Source of the DNA: Prevotella fusca JCM 17724
Lineage (GTDB): Bacteria; Bacteroidota; Bacteroidia; Bacteroidales; Bacteroidaceae
DNA length: 64,000 nt
Assembly: GCF_001262015.1 (NCBI RefSeq)
Contig: NZ_CP012075.1
Coordinates: 992,001 to 1,056,000, forward strand
Direction: 5' to 3'
Shown here: in pieces, positions 17,792-27,137 of the stretch
How the letters are laid out: every line of letters begins with the position of its first letter
Position numbering within the stretch: position 1 is the first letter of the stretch
Translations under genes and position numbers: made by a program
The notes under the pieces: model-generated
What the model was told of the DNA's origin: nothing
The model's input: the letters and a program-made list of their open reading frames with translations, nothing else
Databases searched by the model: none

Positions 17792-19399
17792 TTATTTTTT
17801 CTGATTTTCTATTGAAGTCTTTATGAAATCGAGGAAGAGTGGGTGCGGCTGGAGTACGGTTGACTGATACTCCGGGTGGAACTGTGTTCCGATGTACCAC
17901 TTCAAGCCCGGAATCTCAACAATCTCAACCAAGTCGCTCTCCGGATTACGGCCGACACACATCATGCCGTTCTTCTCAAACTCTTTCTCGTAGTCGTTAT
18001 TAAACTCGTAACGGTGGCGGTGACGCTCCTGTATATGCTCCTGCTTGTAGATATTGAAGGTGCGTGAGCCCTGACGCAGCACGCACTCAAAGGCACCGAG
18101 ACGCATCGTACCACCCATGTTGGTGATGTTCTTCTGCTCTTCCATGATATCAATGACGTTATGCATCGTCTTCTCATCAATCTCACGTGAGTTGGCATCC
18201 TTGTAGCCAAGGACATTACGGGCGAACTCTATCACCATCATCTGCATACCGAGACAGATTCCGAAGGTCGGGATATTGTGGGTGCGGGTGTAGTGGGCAG
18301 CAACAATCTTACCCTCGATACCACGCTGACCGAAGCCAGGACAAACCACGATACCGTCCTGTCCCTTGAGCTTCTCGCCGATATTCTCCTCCGTCAGCTC
18401 CTCAGAATTGATGAAGGTAATGACGGTCTTGCGGTCGTTATAGGTTCCTGCCTGCAGCAGTCCCTCACGGATACTCTTGTAAGCATCCTGCAGGTCGTAC
18501 TTACCCACAAGTCCGATGTGCACCTCCTCTGTAGCCTTACGCTGACGGTCGAGAAACTCCTTCCACGGACCGAGTGCCGGCTTAGGCCCGACTTCCTCGC
18601 CGCACTTGCGCAGTATGGCAGCATCCAATCCCTGCTCCAGCATATTCACAGGTACGTCATAGATGCTTGGAAGGTCCTCACTCTGCACGACGCAGTCGAA
18701 GTCTACATTACAGAACGCAGCCACCTTCTTACGGATGTCATCCTCGAGATGCTTCTCCGTGCGCAGCACGAGAACATCCGGCTGGATACCCACACTCTGC
18801 AGTTCCTTCACACTGTGCTGCGTAGGCTTTGTCTTCAGCTCACCCGCAGCCTTAAGATAAGGAACGTATGTCAGGTGAAGATTGATGGCACGCTTGCCCA
18901 GTTCCCACTTCAACTGGCGGATAGCCTCAAGGAACGGTGCCGACTCGATGTCGCCGATGGTTCCACCAATCTCGGTTATCACGAAGTCATAGTGATACTT
19001 CTGTCCCAACTGCTTGATGTTGCGTTTGATTTCGTCCGTGATGTGCGGTACAACCTGGATAGTCTTGCCCAGATAGTCGCCGCGACGCTCCTTGTCAATG
19101 ACGCTCTTGTAGATACGTCCCGTAGTCATGGAGTTGGCTTTCGTGGTCTTGATACCCGTGAAGCGTTCGTAGTGACCGAGGTCGAGGTCGGTCTCCATAC
19201 CGTCCACCGTCACGTAGCACTCGCCGTGCTCGTATGGGTTCAGCGTACCCGGGTCGATGTTGATGTACGGATCAAATTTCTGAATGGTAATATTGTAGCC
19301 TCTTGCTTGAAGAAGCTTACCGATTGACGACGAAATAATTCCTTTACCAAGTGAAGAAACCACGCCGCCCGTAACGAAGATATACTTTGTTTCAGCCAC
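17792..19399 (-). CDS. pyrG: CTP synthase
   Basis: Protein of 535 residues, the family's normal length. An N-terminal amidoligase domain (ATP/UTP binding, with KYIFVTGGVVSSLGKGI at the start) is followed by a class I glutamine amidotransferase domain. That domain carries the nucleophile Cys382 in GICLGMQ and the His508/Glu510 dyad in FHPEYQS. The enzyme makes CTP from UTP, ATP and glutamine. It is the first gene of pyrG-yidC-S9 peptidase and is transcribed from the promoter at 19458-19487. Confidence 0.98.
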   Translation of the reverse strand: MAETKYIFVTGGVVSSLGKGIISSSIGKLLQARGYNITIQKFDPYINIDPGTLNPYEHGECYVTVDGMETDLDLGHYERFTGIKTTKANSMTTGRIYKSVIDKERRGDYLGKTIQVVPHITDEIKRNIKQLGQKYHYDFVITEIGGTIGDIESAPFLEAIRQLKWELGKRAINLHLTYVPYLKAAGELKTKPTQHSVKELQSVGIQPDVLVLRTEKHLEDDIRKKVAAFCNVDFDCVVQSEDLPSIYDVPVNMLEQGLDAAILRKCGEEVGPKPALGPWKEFLDRQRKATEEVHIGLVGKYDLQDAYKSIREGLLQAGTYNDRKTVITFINSEELTEENIGEKLKGQDGIVVCPGFGQRGIEGKIVAAHYTRTHNIPTFGICLGMQMMVIEFARNVLGYKDANSREIDEKTMHNVIDIMEEQKNITNMGGTMRLGAFECVLRQGSRTFNIYKQEHIQERHRHRYEFNNDYEKEFEKNGMMCVGRNPESDLVEIVEIPGLKWYIGTQFHPEYQSTVLQPHPLFLDFIKTSIENQKK

Positions 19400-19457
19400 G
19401 ATGTATGTATGTTTAATTATTGTCTTTGAAAACGAATATCGTTGGTTCCAAACTAAA

Positions 19458-19487
19458 ATGCAAAGATACTAATTTTCCGTGAATTAG
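19458..19487 (-). promoter_or_regulatory. pyrG promoter, copy of a 30-bp duplicated sequence
   Basis: On the minus strand this contains the -7 box TATCTTTG, 58 bases before the pyrG start. The same 30 bases, with a single mismatch (C/A within the -7 box spacer), recur at 23508-23537 in front of the DNA methyltransferase gene. No good -33 TTTG is seen. Confidence 0.6.
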
Positions 19488-19499
19488 GCTGATTATAAG

Positions 19500-20212
19500 G
19501 AATAAATTTAGCATGTATTTCATTCTGTGCCTAAAGCGTGACGGTCCGCCCCCGTCAACAAAACCAAATCAGGCGACAGGACAGCCTGCTTTCATTTTGT
19601 CGTTTTACTTGCTGCATACCTGTATTATAACCGGCAAAAACATCCTGTTTCAGACCATAACAGATGTTTCTTATAACATTCTGTCTTTCCTGATCTCTGA
19701 TGAACTGGGACGTATCTTCTTCTCTGTCTGCCAGTTCCTTGAAACTCTGTCCCACCCCTTTCATAATCCCATCTTCCTTGAAAACAGTCTGAGTATTTGC
19801 AGAAAAGGACGAGTAAGGATTCTGCAACTTTACTTACCTTTCTTCAGAAAATGGTTTATCAATGAAGGCGGACCGTCTTCTCCGTTTCTCAGTTTTTAAT
19901 CTAAAGGAGAGCAAATTTCCCTTATCTCCTCCTTATTGCACCTGTTCCCCAACAAGGCTGAACGAAACGCTCTATCGTCACACCAAGTTCGGAGGTCACA
20001 CGGTCCATAATTCGGCGAAGCGTGTCCTCCTGATGGAATTTCACATTGGCGTTTCCGTCACGGTTCTCACCTCCGACTATGATGCCCCCCGATGGAAGCC
20101 CAGCCCGGAAAACAGCCATGGTCCTGCTTGTAGGAATACTTTGCATCGAACTTGCGGGCAGGAACAAACTGGTGGTCAAAGTCCAGGTCAACATGGCTGC
20201 CCGCCTTTATAA
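19500..20212. other. Gene-poor region with unrecognised coding remnants
   Basis: Minus-strand frames at 19555-19827 and 19922-20194 have protein-like stretches (KGVGQSFKELADREEDTS and DTLRRIMDRVTSELGV) but lack signals or intact length. I cannot match them to a family. They look like decayed pieces of an accessory gene between pyrG and repeat copy 2. Confidence 0.35.
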
Positions 20213-20812
20213 GGTTCTCCCGTTAAATGCGTAGATTGGAAACAGAACAAAGGCTTATACACCTGTATGGAATGACTGTCCAAGATCGGACGGTCTCACA
20301 AAAAGCGATAATGCACAAAATAAAAAAGCAGAAAAGGCAAACAGATACCATGTCTTTCCGTCTTCTACAAACAACTTATTACCATATCAACCAATGTTTG
20401 TAAACTATTTTCATGCTAGATCAAAGCTAATACATGGTCTCTTGGCTTTGAAAAGACGCTCAATTGACTTGCAATAGATGCCCTTTTGAGACCTTACTGA
20501 CGCCCTTTTGAAGTCCAATTAAGCACCTTTTCTTGCACTGCGTTATAACCGGTTGATTTACTGTCGGTTGCAAACTTGCTTTTTACACGTGTTTTTGCCT
20601 TTATCTGTAGGTGTTTTACCTGAAATTATGTCATGATTTTTCAATCCGTTGTCTGCGATTTCAAAGTATTAAAATGAAAGGGTTTTCTGCGTCGGAGGAT
20701 GATAATAAAAAAGATAGCCAAGACAGTCTTGGCTATCTTTTTGTTTAACGCACAACTTCGGTTCTTCCGCTAAAGCTATACGAAAAGCATCCACGCATTT
20801 AACGGATGAACC
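20213..20812 (+). mobile_element. Full copy of the ~595-bp non-coding repeat element (copy 2)
   Basis: This copy has the same ends and internal order as the copy at 11239 (GGTTCTCCCGTTAAATGCGT on the left, ACGCATTTAACGGATGAACC on the right). The 22-bp-period block is at about 20452-20540. It borders the restriction-modification segment. Its central palindrome is flanked by A- and T-runs (20706-20742). Confidence 0.75.
20706..20742. terminator. Bidirectional terminator-like palindrome inside repeat copy 2
   Basis: AAAAAAGATAGCCAAGAC and its near-perfect complement GTCTTGGCTATCTTTTT form a 12-bp or longer stem, preceded by an A-run and followed by a T-run. It could therefore stop transcription on both strands. 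Degenerate versions occur at the same place in the other element copies. Confidence 0.65.
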
Positions 20813-21059
20813 CACTAATTGACCTTCAACTAAGACTTAATTGGAATGCTATCAGACACCAACAACCTTACGACTTCGGGATTTATTCTTACAAAACATC
20901 TCCAAGTTCTTGAAAACTGACGCTGTAAAACAAAACTGTTCATCAGAATATCATCTTTCACTTTGCCGGAAATTTCATGGTATGAAATCATAAATCAGCC
21001 TGCAACCTTCATCATTTAGATTGCAGACCAAGGAAACAATATGGTCACTATTACGAATC

Positions 21060-22142
21060 CTATTTGAACCGTACCTGTAGATTCAACTTAAAATACAGTT
21101 GCCCATCTTCTCCGCGATACAATTTCGCATATTCATACCTGCCTGTTGATGCAGTCTCCAACTTCGTATTGCAATATAGATAATCCTCAAAGAGATTACG
21201 ATCATAAAAGTGATAACAGAGCACGTCACCATCATCTTTTACAACAAGATACCCTCCATTCGCCTGATACTCACCATTCCATGGAGTATGGGGCACCATA
21301 CCAAGGGCTGACGCAACGAGGAAATTCTTAACCTTGTGTTCATAGAACTTCTGGTTGTATGTTGTGTCATAACCTAAAGGATTACGTACGGAAATCGCAT
21401 CCGTCACTTCCTTTAAACTTCTGATTTCTCTCAGATTGCTTTCCAATATAACTTCAGCCATGATACGTGGTAGGCAACTTTCTATCAAGATAAAATTGTT
21501 ACGGCAGACAGGATCATCCATAACCTTGAATTTAAATGTCCCGCCCAGTCGTTTTATCTCCGCAACACGATCTCGCACTTTCGTTTGTGTGCCGATAGAA
21601 TTAATTGCATCTATCTCTAAATCGGTGAAATCATGTCCAGCAACTAAATAGGTGAAGTTCGTTGTTTTGCCAGCATTGAAGAGGGTTGAAGTACTCCCCA
21701 ACTGTGATTTAATACTGAATCCAAGTAGAGGAGTCATTCCTGTTCTAAGATCATGTATAACAATAGTTATATCTTTCTTTTTTCGGGGACTTGCTTTTAT
21801 CTTATGACAATGTATTTCAGACATAAACTGCTCTATCAATGGAGCGGTAAAAGCCCCCTTTGACGTTCGTATAACGTCAAGCAGAATATTTGCATAATTA
21901 AGAAAGTCTGCAACATTCTTACGTAACAGCTCTGCACCATTTTCTGATACAATAACAACATCATCTTCCAATGCGTATTCATAGCAAGTTTTTTCTTCGT
22001 CACGCAGAATCTTCAAGATAGGATAGAACAAGTTTTCTATCTTGTTCAACTCACCATCACCAGCAAATACTTTCTTTTCTCCCAGTAATTTTAGAAAGGC
22101 ATAGATTTCACTCCATTCTCCTTTATTTGCAGTTTTAGCCAT
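21060..22142 (-). CDS. HpaII-family type II restriction endonuclease
   Basis: Protein of 360 residues, close to HpaII itself. The start GEWSEIYAFLKLLGEKKVFAGD and the central HDLRTGMTPLLGFSIKSQLG segment (an acidic/Lys catalytic-core pattern, D...G-S-I-K) fit the HpaII endonuclease family. Those enzymes cut at CCGG. It lies 10 bases downstream of the cognate-type cytosine methyltransferase and is presumably co-transcribed with it, methylase first. Specificity is inferred from family and context only. Confidence 0.82.
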   Translation of the reverse strand: MAKTANKGEWSEIYAFLKLLGEKKVFAGDGELNKIENLFYPILKILRDEEKTCYEYALEDDVVIVSENGAELLRKNVADFLNYANILLDVIRTSKGAFTAPLIEQFMSEIHCHKIKASPRKKKDITIVIHDLRTGMTPLLGFSIKSQLGSTSTLFNAGKTTNFTYLVAGHDFTDLEIDAINSIGTQTKVRDRVAEIKRLGGTFKFKVMDDPVCRNNFILIESCLPRIMAEVILESNLREIRSLKEVTDAISVRNPLGYDTTYNQKFYEHKVKNFLVASALGMVPHTPWNGEYQANGGYLVVKDDGDVLCYHFYDRNLFEDYLYCNTKLETASTGRYEYAKLYRGEDGQLYFKLNLQVRFK

Positions 22143-22152
22143 ATATTTGATT

Positions 22153-23487
22153 TTAGATTATTCCTAACATTTCAAGTTCTTTCTTTGCAGTAGCCTGAAT
22201 AGCAGGCACAGCCACAGAATTACCAAACTGCTTATAGGCAGATGCGTCTGCAACAACTATCTTAAAACTGTCTGGGAATCCCTGTAACCTTGCCCATTCT
22301 CTCGGTGTCATTCGACGAATTCCTTCTCGATTAACTTCACCTTTTATATGCGTAACTGGCGTAAAGTCTTTTAAACGTTTATCAACTATCAAATTACGTT
22401 CCCTACCCATTCCACCGACAACTATAGCATTTGCAACACCATTTGTGTCAATGATTTCATAACCAAAACCATTTCCAGCTGCTTCATGCCGAGCCCTATG
22501 TCGCTTTAAAGTTTCTATATAAACAGTTGAAAGGTAGTATTTAACCGAGGGAACTTCTTTCTCCATAACATCAAGGAACTTTGGACGATTGTCCCCAACC
22601 GTTTGCGGCTCTGGATATTGAAACCGAGCAATATCAACATGAAGATCCTTGCGGAAACCTATAATATAGATCCGTTCACGATGCTGCGGAACACCATAGT
22701 CCATTGCGTTTAATACTTGTGGTGGAACCACATCATAGCCAGCATTATCCAGATGAGTGAGTATTGTTTTCAGAGTACGACCTTTATCATGGATAGCCAA
22801 CCCCTTTACATTCTCCAAAAAGAATGCTTTTGGCTGATGTTTTCTAAGGATTGCCTCTATTTCAAAGAAAAGCGTTCCACGAGTTTCATCCTTAAAGCCC
22901 AACCTCCGACCAGCTAAAGAGAAAGCCTGACAAGGAAAACCTCCACAAAGTATATCAAAGTTTTGAGGTATATAACTTTTAGTCGACTCTTTAGTTATAT
23001 CCCCAAACGGCATTTCTCCATAATTAGCAAGATATGTTTCCTGTGCCTTGGCATCAAACTCTGAGGAATATATACACTTTCCTCCTAAATTCTGAAAAGC
23101 TATTCGGAATCCACCAATTCCTGCAAATAAATCTATAAAAGTGAATTTAGGATGATCTGGGGCTGGAAATGGAACATTAAAGAAATCATGAAAAAGATTA
23201 TATTGCGCAGGAGCTTCTGCAACTTCCCACAATTCATCGTCTGACAAAGAGTTTTCATCAGCACCTTTCATACGTGTTCCCTTGCGTGAGAGAAAATTAC
23301 GGATAGCTAATATGATTTCTTCTTTTCTATCCCTACTTTCATCATTTCCCATATTATGCAAATAATGACTAAGGACAGCCATCTGATTCTCATACGAAGT
23401 TTCACCATAAATCTTTAGACCATCCTCCGTAATTTCCTCAGGAAAATCTTTCAATGTAAAATCTCTATCTAATTTCTTTACCACCAT
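22153..23487 (-). CDS. DNA (cytosine-5-)-methyltransferase (HpaII-type modification enzyme)
   Basis: Protein of 444 residues. An N-terminal extension of about 110 residues is followed by the C5-methylase motifs: I (FIDLFAGIGGF, about 117-127), IV with catalytic Cys186 (GGFPCQAFS), VI (ENVKG, about 225), VIII (QHRERIYIIGF, about 268-278) and X (QFGNSVAVPAI, about 420-430). The region between VIII and X is the target-recognition domain. It protects host DNA from the endonuclease encoded next to it. The extension contains a helical DESRDRKEEIILAIRNFL segment; control-type N-terminal regions can repress transcription, but no clear HTH is seen here. Confidence 0.95.
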   Translation of the reverse strand: MVVKKLDRDFTLKDFPEEITEDGLKIYGETSYENQMAVLSHYLHNMGNDESRDRKEEIILAIRNFLSRKGTRMKGADENSLSDDELWEVAEAPAQYNLFHDFFNVPFPAPDHPKFTFIDLFAGIGGFRIAFQNLGGKCIYSSEFDAKAQETYLANYGEMPFGDITKESTKSYIPQNFDILCGGFPCQAFSLAGRRLGFKDETRGTLFFEIEAILRKHQPKAFFLENVKGLAIHDKGRTLKTILTHLDNAGYDVVPPQVLNAMDYGVPQHRERIYIIGFRKDLHVDIARFQYPEPQTVGDNRPKFLDVMEKEVPSVKYYLSTVYIETLKRHRARHEAAGNGFGYEIIDTNGVANAIVVGGMGRERNLIVDKRLKDFTPVTHIKGEVNREGIRRMTPREWARLQGFPDSFKIVVADASAYKQFGNSVAVPAIQATAKKELEMLGII

Positions 23488-23507
23488 TCTGTAATCTCAC
23501 TAATTCC

Positions 23508-23537
23508 ATGCAAATATACTAATTTTCCGTGAATTAG
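23508..23537 (-). promoter_or_regulatory. Methyltransferase promoter, second copy of the 30-bp sequence
   Basis: It matches 19458-19487 at 29 of 30 positions in the same orientation. It supplies the -7 box TATATTTG 21 bases upstream of the methyltransferase start, so transcripts would have a very short leader. Confidence 0.6.
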
Positions 23538-23550
23538 ACGGAGCATTAAG

Positions 23551-24051
23551 TAACTAAAGTTTCCCACTTGTATAAAACCTTATAGTAAGTCCTTGAAATA
23601 GAGGCATAAAAAAGAAGAAATGTCGATTGTCATTTGTATGTTTGTATTACTGAACATCCGATATACAAGATAATAACATTTCTTCTATGAATGCAAACAT
23701 ACAATAGATTTCGGAATTAGAGAAGATTCTGAGTGTTAAAAATGTAACAAACAGGTCGATTCTCTTACTCTTCGGCAAGTTTAATCTTGGCAGATTCCTG
23801 CCCAGACCGTCCTTGGACAAGAAGCGTGGTGAAATGAACTGGTGTGTCGTCCTGCTAAATATGGTCTGCCACTTTTTACACGATAGTCCGCAAGTATAAT
23901 GCAGAGAAACTGTCAGACACCCAATGCCACATCGTTGACGACACCATGGACGGATTCTTTGACCCCATATTAAACCAACGATTTCAGCCCATATATGTTT
24001 AGTATAATATGCCCGGGATGACATAATACCATATGTGGGAAACTTTAGTTA
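23551..24051 (+). mobile_element. Decayed insertion sequence with intact terminal inverted repeats
   Basis: TAACTAAAGTTTCCCAC at 23551-23567 is perfectly repeated in inverted orientation at 24035-24051. Between them lies a broken, internally deleted transposase-like frame. The element abuts the stop codon of the HI0933-type gene at 24052. Confidence 0.65.
23687..24024 (+). pseudogene. Transposase remnant
   Basis: From the ATG at 23687 the frame reads MNANIQ, then a TAG stop, then ISELEKILSVKNVTNRSI and LLLFGKFNLGRFL before further breaks. A second frame contains CHIVDDTMDGFF, resembling the DDT motif region of IS4-like transposases. Only about a quarter of a normal transposase is left, so it cannot be active. 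The family assignment is tentative. Confidence 0.5.
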
Positions 24052-25272
24052 TCAGCAATCTGCCGCACACAGTCCTGCCACGACACCAGTCGTCCATGCT
24101 GCCTGCAGATTGAAACCACCTGTTATGGCATCGATATCCAAAACCTCGCCCGCAAAGAAAAGACCGGGACAGACTTTACTCTCAAGGGTCTTGGCATTGA
24201 CAGACTGCAGGCTGACACCACCACAAGTCACAAATTCCTCACGGAAAACACCCTTACCGGCAATGGTGTACTGGTCATTGACCAAGGTCTCTGTCAGGCG
24301 GTTCAAAGTCTTGCGCCCTATCTCACCCCACGGTTTCACTGCGTCTAAGCCAAGTTTGTTCAAGATATAGAGCCATAGACGACTTGGAAGGCCGAAAGGA
24401 TGCAGCGTACCGAGCTGCTTTCGTGGATTCGCAGCCTGCAACTGCAAGAGCGTCTCCTCCACTTCTTGTCGCGTCCGCTCACCTGTCCAGCTGACAGCAA
24501 ACGGAGCTTTATATTCATGTTCCGCAAGCCAACGCGCAGCGTATGAAGACAATTTCAGGACAGCCGGTCCACTCACGCCCCAATGTGTCACAAGCAATGC
24601 CCCCTGAGCACGCATCTTCGTTCCAGGAACAGCCGTCACGACGGAATCGACAACCGTTCCCATGAGATTGCAGAAAGCACGGTCCCTTATATTAAAGGTG
24701 AAGAGCGAAGGCACAGGTGCTTCAATCTCATGTCCAAGGCGTGTAAGGTACTCCAAACCACGAGCGTGGGGCGACCCACCCGTTGTTACTATGGCACGAT
24801 GGAACAGGCGATGTGAACCATTCTCAAACATAAGCTCCAACCTCCCATCCTCCACACGTCGGAAGTCTGTCAGCCGATGCCGGCAACACACCGTCACCTC
24901 CAACTCACGAGCCTGCCGCACCAGACAGTCGATAATGACATGCGAATCCTGTGCTTTCGGGAAGACACATTCATCTTCCTGTGTCACCAACGGTACACCA
25001 TACCGTTCAAACCACCGATAGGTATCTTCATGACTAAACGCTTTCATCAGCCGCTTCATCAGCTTATGTCCACGAGGATAAGCCTGCTTCATGTCCGTTA
25101 TAGCAGCAAAGCTGTTCGTCACATTGCAGCGTCCGCCACCCGTAATCTCCACCTTTGCCAGCACCTTCTGTGCCCTTTCAAAGATTGTCACCCTACTTGC
25201 AGGATTTGCTCTACGAGCTGTAATGGCAGCCATGAACCCCGCTGCTCCACCGCCAATGATTGCTATATCCAT
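24052..25272 (-). CDS. HI0933-family NAD(P)/FAD-dependent oxidoreductase
   Basis: Protein of 406 residues. The N-terminal FAD-binding Rossmann motif DIAIIGGGAAGFMAA is at 2-16, with the family segment EITGGGRCNVTNS at about 42-54. The C-terminal motif GLFFAGEVLDIDAITGGFNLQAAWTTG is at about 370-396. This BaiN/YhiN-like family is widespread, with weakly defined physiology; one member reduces bile-acid intermediates. No partner gene is next to it. The IS remnant abuts its 3' end. Confidence 0.92.
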   Translation of the reverse strand: MDIAIIGGGAAGFMAAITARRANPASRVTIFERAQKVLAKVEITGGGRCNVTNSFAAITDMKQAYPRGHKLMKRLMKAFSHEDTYRWFERYGVPLVTQEDECVFPKAQDSHVIIDCLVRQARELEVTVCCRHRLTDFRRVEDGRLELMFENGSHRLFHRAIVTTGGSPHARGLEYLTRLGHEIEAPVPSLFTFNIRDRAFCNLMGTVVDSVVTAVPGTKMRAQGALLVTHWGVSGPAVLKLSSYAARWLAEHEYKAPFAVSWTGERTRQEVEETLLQLQAANPRKQLGTLHPFGLPSRLWLYILNKLGLDAVKPWGEIGRKTLNRLTETLVNDQYTIAGKGVFREEFVTCGGVSLQSVNAKTLESKVCPGLFFAGEVLDIDAITGGFNLQAAWTTGVVAGLCAADC

Positions 25273-25443
25273 TCGTTAAAAATCAAGATTCATAATTATG
25301 ATAACTACCGCCTGTAAAGTTCATTGCTGTAAATAACCTATAAATTAACAAACAGAACAAACAACATGTTTGCATGTCAACAAAATACGTGTTCACTCAT
25401 TACCATGTACTTTACACAAACAACCTGTTCACTTGTCAACTCA

Positions 25444-25938
25444 CTACGGAATCACTTTCTTACGTTTTCCACTGAACTCGGTAAAGTCAACACGAATAAT
25501 CTCAACTCGGTGGAAACTCTTATGAGCATACTTGTCACCAATATCCTTGAAATCGGATGACAGCTTGTCAATCAGCAGATGCAGGGCGTGCATCTTCTCT
25601 TCTTCAGAGAGATGGACATGTGCCTCACCAAAGAAGATGGCACTTTCATACTCAGTGGTGAAGTTACGTGGCAGCAGATGAACATTACCGATAATGCAAA
25701 GCGACACCTTCGGATTCTGTCCGATGGCTTCCAGCTTACGTCCCTCAGGAGCACAATGAATATAAACACTGTGGTCACCGTCCCAAACAAAGTTTACAGG
25801 GACTCCATAGCCTGCACCTTCCGAAACCATACTCAAGACACCATACTCACCATCACGCAACAGTTCCATAGCACGGTCCTCATCCATCAGACGGTCCTGC
25901 CTGCGAACACGGTCATTAACATATTTCATGCCGTTCAT
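25444..25938 (-). CDS. Pyridoxamine 5'-phosphate oxidase-family flavin protein (NimA-like)
   Basis: Protein of 164 residues with the split-barrel flavin-binding fold. Visible segments are LRDGEYGVLSMVSEGAGYGVPVNFV (about 28-52), HSVYIHCAPEGRKLEAI and PKVSLCIIGNVHLLPRNF (about 75-95). The size and arrangement match the 5-nitroimidazole-reductase/NimA-like group, which binds FMN. Most chromosomal members have unknown substrates, and drug resistance should not be assumed. A possible leader or small RNA with its own terminator lies upstream at 26047-26132. Confidence 0.88.
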   Translation of the reverse strand: MNGMKYVNDRVRRQDRLMDEDRAMELLRDGEYGVLSMVSEGAGYGVPVNFVWDGDHSVYIHCAPEGRKLEAIGQNPKVSLCIIGNVHLLPRNFTTEYESAIFFGEAHVHLSEEEKMHALHLLIDKLSSDFKDIGDKYAHKSFHRVEIIRVDFTEFSGKRKKVIP

Positions 25939-26640
25939 ATTTTATACAATGAATATATTTATGAAGAAAAACACACTGGTTACCTGTCATGGATAAAAAC
26001 CCATAGAAACAAGCTCGTACTACTCCACCTTTTTCCTACCTTGTTATAAAAAAAGACCTTGGCTGATTCACATCACCCAAGGTTTAAATACTAAAACTAA
26101 ATTAACCACTAAAAAAACTTAGCACAAAGTTACACGTTTTTCCCCAAAACTCCAAGAAACGGATGAACTTTTCATTATCAAATACCCTATATTTAACCTT
26201 TATTAACGAAAATATCCCTCAAATGTCATCCTGCACCTTTATTTGAAGAAACGAAAAAAATCCTTATCATCATTATTTGATAAAAGTTGGATGCAATGTT
26301 AAATTCTGAAACCAACTTTTCTCTTAACCTATTTAATAATAGGGCATATCCCTGCAAGAGCATACCCTCCGCACATTCACATTGACACTCAAACATCTCT
26401 TCCGTTTCATCCTATCTTACTCATTTTCAACCATCATTACTACTAATCAGATGCGATATAAAAAACTTTAAGAAACGCAAATAAACAGTTATCCGACTTT
26501 TCAGATAATATCCATGAAAAACAAGCTCCGCATCAAGTTCCACACCACATAATTCATTCCGAAAACTTGCAGCTTTGCAATTTTCTTGCTATCTTCGCAG
26601 ACAGGAAAGCCACACATGGCTACAGAACAAGAAACAGATC
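25939..26640. other. AT-rich intergenic region between divergent genes
   Basis: It contains the candidate small transcript and terminator at 26047-26132 and, at its right end, the upstream region of the gene at 26641 with a -7-like TATCTTCG at 26590. Otherwise I see no coding or structured feature. Confidence 0.5.
26047..26132 (-). ncRNA. Candidate small RNA or attenuator leader
   Basis: On the minus strand a -7 box TAACTTTG (26125-26132) is followed about 40 bases later by a stem ACCTTGG/CCAAGGT with a 14-base loop and a T7 run (26047-26083). A transcript starting here would be about 70 nt long and end before the NimA-like gene at 25938. It is either an independent small RNA or a leader that attenuates that gene. 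Confidence 0.45.
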
Positions 26641-27015
26641 ATGGGAAGAAATAAGTTTGCACAAGACGAGATAAAAGAGATAGCAAAGTTACTCCGACTG
26701 AAGAATGCCGGTACCCGGGCGAAGCAGAAGCTGGTACGTCACGACCTCCGCACAATCTACGAGTTTAACATCTCCGACTTCAACAAGCCGGGCAAGGCTT
26801 TCGGCGAAGCTGACCTGCAGGATGCTATCGACCGTGGTGCCATCCAGATTCTCGACGACGCAACCATTGCTGACATGAAGGCAAAACGTGCCCGTGACAA
26901 AGCCCGTGACGAGGCTGAACGTGAACGAAAGGCAATAGAATCAGGCGAGATGACCGATTGGAAAGCCAGTGCCAAAGAATGGGAGGAATGGGAAAAGTCA
27001 CAGGGCAGCAAATAG
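26641..27015 (+). CDS. Conserved hypothetical basic helical protein
   Basis: I take the ATG at 26641 (MGRNKFAQDEIKEIAKLL), because the longer upstream frame has no protein-like composition and the -7-like box TATCTTCG lies at 26590. The protein has 124 residues and is very rich in Lys/Arg/Glu. It has a middle ISDFNKPGKAFGEADLQDAIDRGAI segment (beta-helix) and a long charged helix with Ala/Arg/Asp repeats in the last 50 residues. I do not recognise a named family. It lies 122 bases upstream of the Mrp gene and may share its transcript. Confidence 0.7.
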   Translation: MGRNKFAQDEIKEIAKLLRLKNAGTRAKQKLVRHDLRTIYEFNISDFNKPGKAFGEADLQDAIDRGAIQILDDATIADMKAKRARDKARDEAERERKAIESGEMTDWKASAKEWEEWEKSQGSK

Positions 27016-27074
27016 AGTAGCCATGAACAACATGACTGCCTGCGGATAAGACCACAAAGCCGTTATCACCCCAA

Positions 27075-27119
27075 CACCCATCACCCAATCACCCATCACC
27101 CAATCACCCATCACCCAAT
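27075..27119 (+). repeat. Three tandem copies of a 15-bp unit
   Basis: CACCCATCACCCAAT is repeated exactly three times (27075, 27090, 27105), just upstream of the Mrp start codon at 27138. A change in copy number would alter the 5' leader length. Confidence 0.9.
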
Positions 27120-27137
27120 GAACATAAAAAAAGAAAA

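Noticed and set aside
18278..19327. Long plus-strand open frame opposite pyrG
   Set aside because: It is the antisense shadow of a highly conserved gene; its sequence has no domain and follows pyrG's codon pattern.
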